DNA of 51,323 bases, taken from NCBI GenBank assembly GCA_964391365.1, contig CAYMKW010000006.1, forward strand, positions 1-51,323, written 5' to 3'. The notes under the pieces are model-generated. The model did no database searches and had not been told where the DNA came from. It was given only the letters and a program-made list of their open reading frames with translations. The position numbers and the translations under genes are program-made. This stretch comes from SXMI01 sp964391365 (GTDB taxonomy: Bacteria; Actinomycetota; Acidimicrobiia; Acidimicrobiales; Microtrichaceae). This document shows, piece after piece, positions 47,115 to 51,323 of the stretch (positions are counted from its first letter, which is position 1; each line of letters begins with the position of its first letter).

Positions 47115-49424
47115 ATGTGGTTCTTCACACACGTCTGGATCATGCCCGCCGTCATGGCCGGCTCGTTCCTGCTGATTCTGCTCTTCGGCAAGCGGATGCG
47201 CTTCAAGGGCGCCGAGATCGGCATCACCGCCGTCGCCGTCTGCCTCCTGTTCGCACTCGCCACGGCGTTCAACTGGTTCACCTGGAGCGCCGACTCACCG
47301 ACGGTGTCGGCCGACGCCCCGGCCGAGGTGCTCGAGGCGGCCGAGGTCGGCGCCCTCGCCGAGGTGCCCGACCAGTGTTCCCGGGTCGTCACCGAGCTGC
47401 GCGAGGGCGAGGGTGAGGGCGGTGGCTCCGAGGCCTCGCCGTCAACCGAGACCGCTCCGGCCGGCGAGGGAGCCGCCCCGGCCGCCCCGGGGACCGGCGA
47501 GTCGGCCGCCGGGATGCTGCCGGCCGCGGCATCGGCAGGTGGCGGCGGCGAGGAGACGCTGACCCGACCCGTGGTCCGCTGCGCGTCCTGGTTCGACTCC
47601 GGATCGGCGCTCATCACCTGGGGCACCCAGATCGACGGCCTGTCGGTGATGATGCTCGTGGTCGTCACGATCATCTCGCTGCTGGTCCACATCTTCTCCA
47701 CGGACTACGTGCACGGCGACCGCCGCTACACCCACTACTTCGCGTTCCTGTCCCTCTTCACGGGGTCGATGCTCTTCTTCGTGCTCTCCCAGAGCACCCT
47801 CCAGATGATCGTCGGCTGGGAGCTCGTGGGCGTCTGTTCGTTCGCGCTCATCGGCCACTGGTGGGAGGAGAAGCCGAACTCCGACGCCGCCCTCAAGGCC
47901 TTCCTGACCAACCGCGTCGGCGACATCGGGCTCCTGGTGGGGATGATCATCCTCTTCTTCGCCGCCGGGTCCTCGTTCTCGACCATGGACGTGAACGTGC
48001 TCGCCCAGGAGGGTGAGATCTCCCACGGTCTGCTGCTGGTGGCCTCGGCCTGCCTGATCCTCGCCGTCATGTCCAAGTCCGGTCAGTTCGTGCTCCACAC
48101 CTGGCTGCCCGATGCCATGGCCGGACCGACACCCGTCTCGGCGCTCATCCACGCCGCCACCATGGTGGTCGCCGGGATCTTCATGGTCGCCCGCCTCTAC
48201 CCGGTGTTCTTCGAGGGGCTCTCGATCGCCGGTTCCTCGGTCAACCTGCTCGCCGTGGTCGGTGCCGTCACGGCGCTGTTCGGGGCGCTGCTCGCCTTCG
48301 TCCAGAAGGACATCAAGAAGGTGCTGGCCTACTCGACGGTGTCGCAGCTCGGCTTCATGGTCACCTCGCTCGGCGTGGGTGCCTGGACCGCCGCCATGTT
48401 CCATCTCTTCACGCACGCCTTCTTCAAGGCCTGCCTGTTCCTCGGGGCAGGCTCGCTCAGTCACGCGTGCCATCACAGCTTCAACATGGTCGACGACATG
48501 GGCGGGCTCCGGAAGATCATGCCCAAGACGTTCGCGACCTACCTGGTCGCCACCCTGGCGCTCGCCGGCATCTTCCCGCTGTCCGGCTTCTGGTCGAAGG
48601 ACGAGATCCTCGCCGGTACCGGCTCGTTCCCCGGGACGGACGGTGCCAACGGCACCTACCACGTCATGCTCGTCATGCTGCTCCTCGCAGCGTTCTGCAC
48701 GGCGGCGTACATGACCCGCACCATCTGGTACGCGTTCTTCGGCGAGTTCCGCGGCCACGGCCACCCGCACGAGTCCGGTCCCCGGATCACCGTGCCCCTG
48801 ATCATCCTGGCCACGCTCGGTGCGCTGGTCGGCGTGTTGAACCTCCCCGCCGCCTTCGACTTCCTCCCCGCCGGAACGCTGACCCGCTTCGAGAAGTTCG
48901 TCGAGCCGGTGGGCCTCTACTTCCCGAGCATCACCCACGCCTCGTTCAACCCGCTGCTGGCGGTGCTGTCGGTCGGGGTCGGACTGGCCGGAATCGGCGT
49001 GGCCTACCTGTACTACTGGCGCGGCGCCTTCAAGGGCCTGCACGGGCTGTCCGAGCGCAACGCGCTCGCCGCCTGGGGCAAGAACGTGCTCGTCAACAAG
49101 TACTACTTCGACTGGCTCTACACGACGGTCATCGTGGGCTTCGTCAAGGGTCCGCTCGCCCGGGCCTCGAACTGGTTCAACCAGAACGTCCTCGACGGCA
49201 TCGTCAACGGCGTCGGCCGTGGCGCCGTCGGGATCGGCCGCGTCGTCTACGACGACATCGACCAGCGGATCGTCGACGGTGCCGTCAATGGTGCCGGTGC
49301 CACGGCGTCGGGCTCGGGTGGAGTGCTGCGCCACCTGCAGACCGGTCGGATCCAGCAGTACACCGCACTGTTCTTCGCCGCCGCGGCCGTTCTGGCCGGT
49401 GCCTTCGTCCTCTTCGTCGGCTGA
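47115..49424 (+). CDS. nuoL: NADH-quinone oxidoreductase subunit L with an unusual loop insertion
   Basis: The distal antiporter-like subunit, 769 residues compared with about 610-640 in most bacteria. The core is intact: VGWELVGVCSFALIG, KSGQFVLHTWLPDAMAGPTPVSALIH and KKVLAYSTVSQLGFM. Between the second helix and the conserved third region, residues about 57-155 form an extra loop rich in Ala, Gly, Glu and Pro (for example EGEGEGGGSEASPS), with cysteines C88 and C156 at its ends. The C-terminus also has a Gly-rich amphipathic tail. The loop would face the outside of the cell membrane. Confidence 0.95.
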   Translation: MWFFTHVWIMPAVMAGSFLLILLFGKRMRFKGAEIGITAVAVCLLFALATAFNWFTWSADSPTVSADAPAEVLEAAEVGALAEVPDQCSRVVTELREGEGEGGGSEASPSTETAPAGEGAAPAAPGTGESAAGMLPAAASAGGGGEETLTRPVVRCASWFDSGSALITWGTQIDGLSVMMLVVVTIISLLVHIFSTDYVHGDRRYTHYFAFLSLFTGSMLFFVLSQSTLQMIVGWELVGVCSFALIGHWWEEKPNSDAALKAFLTNRVGDIGLLVGMIILFFAAGSSFSTMDVNVLAQEGEISHGLLLVASACLILAVMSKSGQFVLHTWLPDAMAGPTPVSALIHAATMVVAGIFMVARLYPVFFEGLSIAGSSVNLLAVVGAVTALFGALLAFVQKDIKKVLAYSTVSQLGFMVTSLGVGAWTAAMFHLFTHAFFKACLFLGAGSLSHACHHSFNMVDDMGGLRKIMPKTFATYLVATLALAGIFPLSGFWSKDEILAGTGSFPGTDGANGTYHVMLVMLLLAAFCTAAYMTRTIWYAFFGEFRGHGHPHESGPRITVPLIILATLGALVGVLNLPAAFDFLPAGTLTRFEKFVEPVGLYFPSITHASFNPLLAVLSVGVGLAGIGVAYLYYWRGAFKGLHGLSERNALAAWGKNVLVNKYYFDWLYTTVIVGFVKGPLARASNWFNQNVLDGIVNGVGRGAVGIGRVVYDDIDQRIVDGAVNGAGATASGSGGVLRHLQTGRIQQYTALFFAAAAVLAGAFVLFVG

Positions 49425-49448
49425 TCGAGTAGGGAGATCGACGTTCCC

Positions 49449-50978
49449 ATGACACAGTTCCTGAACGACTGGGGTCTGATCCTCATCACGTTCGTCCCCC
49501 TGGTGGGCGCCCTCGTGATGTTGCTCATCCCCAAGGAGTCCGAGGACACCCACAAGCTCGTCGCCCTCGTGACGTCGCTGGTGGCCCTCGTCCTCGGCGT
49601 CCTGTTGATGATCGACTTCGACTACGGCAACGCCGAGTCGCTGCAGTACTTCGTCGACTACGAGTGGATCTCGGTGATCAACTCGGGGTTCATCATGGGG
49701 CTCGACGGCCTGTCGCTCCCGCTGCTGATCCTGACCGTCGGGATCATGCCCCTGGTCTTCGTCTACTCGTGGAACCACGTTCCGGCGCCCGGCAACCCCA
49801 AGGCCTTCTTCATCCTGATGCTCGTGCTCGAGACGGGGATGATCGGCTCGTTCCTCGCCGAGGACCTGATCCTGTTCTTCGTGTTCTTCGAGGTCGTGCT
49901 CCTGCCGATGTTCTTCATGATCGGCGTGTGGGGCGGACCCGAGCGGAAGTACGCCTCGATCAAGTTCTTCCTCTACACGCTCTTCGGATCAGCGCTGATG
50001 ATCGTGGCGTTCATCGCCCTGAGCTACCTCTCGGTGGAGCAGACTTTCTCGATCCCGGCCCTGCGCGAGTTCAACGGCGCCGGGCTGTCGCGTACGGCCC
50101 AGATCCTGATCTTCGGCGGGATGTTCCTGGGTTTCGGCATCAAGGTGCCGATGTTCCCGTTCCACACCTGGCTGCCCGACGCCCACACCCAGGCACCCAC
50201 CCAGGGTTCGGTGATCCTGGCTGCGGTGCTGTTGAAGCTCGGCACCTACGGGTTCCTGCGGATCGCCATCCCACTGCTCCCGATCGGCGCCCGTCAGTGG
50301 GCGCCGGTGATCGGCGTGCTCGCCACGATCGGCATCATCTACGGGGCGCTCGCCTGTCTGGCGCAGACGGACATGAAGCGACTGATCGCCTTCTCCTCGG
50401 TCTCGCACATGGGCTTCGTGATGCTCGGCATCGCCACCATGACGGATCTGGGCTTCAACGCAGCGGTGTTCGGCATGGTCGCCCACGGCCTCATCACCGG
50501 CATGCTCTTCTTCCTGGCCGGATCGGTGAAGGAGCGCTACCACACGCTCGAGATCAAGCGGCTCGGAGGGCTCCTCGTCCAGGCCCCGCGCATGGGCTGG
50601 ATCCTCGGCTTCTCGGTGATGGCCTCGCTGGGTCTCCCCGGCCTCGCAGGGTTCTGGGGTGAGTTCCCCGCGATCCTGTCGGCGTACAACCCGGCCGAGG
50701 GTCTGAGCGTGCCGCTGTTCCGCACGCTCATGGTGATCGCTGCAGTCGGCACCGTGCTGGCGGCCGGTTACCTCCTGTGGCTCTACCAGCGGACGGCGTT
50801 CGGGACGCCGACCGAGGAGTTCGCCGACGATCCGCACATCCACGACGTCGAGAAGCCGGAGTGGATCGCCTGGACGCCGCTGCTGATCCTGATCGTGGTC
50901 CTCGGTTTCGTCCCGGGCCTGATCTTCAACGTGACGAACCCCGCCGTCGAGACCATCGCCGCGCTGGTGGGAGGCTGA
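49449..50978 (+). CDS. nuoM: NADH-quinone oxidoreductase subunit M
   Basis: A 509-residue antiporter-like subunit with about 14 helices. FFVFFEVVLLPMFFMIGVWGG carries the conserved glutamate, KVPMFPFHTWLPDAHTQAPT the broken-helix motif, and KRLIAFSSVSHMGFV the second conserved lysine region. The ATG at 49449 has GGGAG upstream. A normal-length protein. Confidence 0.97.
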   Translation: MTQFLNDWGLILITFVPLVGALVMLLIPKESEDTHKLVALVTSLVALVLGVLLMIDFDYGNAESLQYFVDYEWISVINSGFIMGLDGLSLPLLILTVGIMPLVFVYSWNHVPAPGNPKAFFILMLVLETGMIGSFLAEDLILFFVFFEVVLLPMFFMIGVWGGPERKYASIKFFLYTLFGSALMIVAFIALSYLSVEQTFSIPALREFNGAGLSRTAQILIFGGMFLGFGIKVPMFPFHTWLPDAHTQAPTQGSVILAAVLLKLGTYGFLRIAIPLLPIGARQWAPVIGVLATIGIIYGALACLAQTDMKRLIAFSSVSHMGFVMLGIATMTDLGFNAAVFGMVAHGLITGMLFFLAGSVKERYHTLEIKRLGGLLVQAPRMGWILGFSVMASLGLPGLAGFWGEFPAILSAYNPAEGLSVPLFRTLMVIAAVGTVLAAGYLLWLYQRTAFGTPTEEFADDPHIHDVEKPEWIAWTPLLILIVVLGFVPGLIFNVTNPAVETIAALVGG

Positions 50979-50984
50979 TCCTCG

Positions 50985-51323
50985 GTGCTCGGTGCGATCA
51001 CCCAGCTCCTCCCCGGGCCGTTCACGGCGCCGTCGATCGACTGGCTCGCCCTCGGTCCCGAGGTCGTGCTGCTCGTGCTCTTCGTCGTCCTGATCCTGCT
51101 CGACGCGGTGAAGCTCGACCGGGCCAAGGCCGCCATGCCGGCCGTGGCCAACCTGGGTTTCCTCATCGCGCTGGTGCCGCTGATCGCGCTCGCCGCCGAG
51201 GGTGGGGACCGGATCCTCTTCGACGGTTCCTACGTCGTCGACTCGATGTCGCTGATCCTCAAGGCCATGTTCATCGTGGCCGCCTACGTGGTGGTGCTGT
51301 TGTCCACGAACTACGTGGCCGAG
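50985..51323 (+). CDS. nuoN: NADH-quinone oxidoreductase subunit N, cut by the window end
   Basis: The first 113 residues of the third antiporter-like subunit. The GTG at 50985 lies seven bases after the nuoM stop. IDWLALGPEVVLLVLFVVLILLD is the conserved first helix, and FDGSYVVDSMSLILKAMF the start of the second region. The frame is open to the last base. Confidence 0.93.
   Translation, partial: MLGAITQLLPGPFTAPSIDWLALGPEVVLLVLFVVLILLDAVKLDRAKAAMPAVANLGFLIALVPLIALAAEGGDRILFDGSYVVDSMSLILKAMFIVAAYVVVLLSTNYVAE

Noticed and set aside
47442..49778. 778-codon minus-strand open frame antisense to nuoL
   Set aside because: It is rich in Asp, Glu, His and Gln repeats typical of the complement of a GC-rich membrane protein gene. 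nuoL on the other strand is unmistakable.
1..51323. Mobile elements, prophage, defence system or CRISPR
   Set aside because: No transposase, integrase, nuclease, helicase, toxin-antitoxin pair or direct-repeat array was recognised.

Overview
The window looks like a chromosomal segment of a GC-rich actinomycete-type bacterium. The evidence is the very GC-rich coding sequence, the abundance of GTG starts, the dense stop/start overlaps, the several start codons that sit directly behind a -10-like hexamer without a Shine-Dalgarno sequence, and the respiratory complex I operon. An Acidimicrobiia-like actinobacterium is my best guess, but no marker gene here proves it. I see no rRNA, tRNA, CRISPR array, transposase or prophage gene.

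Layout. Bases 1-41.7 kb form one large accessory locus for making, decorating and exporting a surface glycan or glycolipid. It probably has one or two small-molecule-like modification modules inside it. (a) 0.4-9.1 kb holds a DegT/DnrJ aminotransferase, four PhyH-type Fe(II)/2-oxoglutarate oxygenases, and a carbamoylation module. The module has a NodU/CmcH-type carbamoyltransferase, a 55-residue DUF5989/SxtK-like membrane peptide, and an apparent fusion of an SxtJ-like membrane domain to an SGNH (SxtL-like) hydrolase. (b) 9.2-12.3 kb holds a lipoprotein and a Wzt/Wzm-type ABC exporter. (c) 12.4-15.5 kb holds a P450, an alpha-toroid protein with a class II terpene cyclase DxDD signature, and a methyltransferase. 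(d) 15.7-19 kb holds a polyprenyl-phosphate glycosyltransferase, a fifth PhyH enzyme and a large membrane protein. (e) 19-24.6 kb holds a minus-strand operon (methyltransferase, membrane protein, GMC flavoprotein, DegT aminotransferase) and an RCC1-repeat lipoprotein broken by a 10-N assembly gap. (f) 24.8-31.7 kb holds a second large membrane protein, a Wzc-like polymerisation/export kinase and three glycosyltransferases. (g) 31.8-39.2 kb holds a plus-strand operon of four glycosyltransferases, a CapK/PaaK-like adenylate-forming enzyme and a GNAT acyltransferase. (h) 39.2-41.7 kb holds a minus-strand operon of low-molecular-weight phosphatase, initiating sugar-phosphate transferase and DegT aminotransferase.

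From 41.85 kb to the end is one plus-strand operon for NADH dehydrogenase-like complex I, nuoABCDHIJKLMN, with nuoN cut by the window edge. The input-module genes nuoE, nuoF and nuoG are absent from their usual place between nuoD and nuoH.

How it fits together (inference): the initiating transferase loads a sugar phosphate on a lipid carrier, and the GT4/GT2 enzymes extend it. DegT enzymes, the GMC flavoprotein, PhyH oxygenases, the carbamoyltransferase, methyltransferases and the CapK/GNAT pair decorate it. Export is by the Wzm/Wzt transporter and/or a system tuned by the Wzc-like kinase and its phosphatase. No Wzx flippase or Wzy polymerase is recognisable here.

No gene-free stretch exceeds 300 bases. 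The longest gaps are 6283-6553, 24576-24842, 11290-11523 and 15513-15716. The first and last carry promoter-like or hairpin sequences described below. In 11290-11523 and 24576-24842 I see only the divergent upstream regions of their flanking genes.
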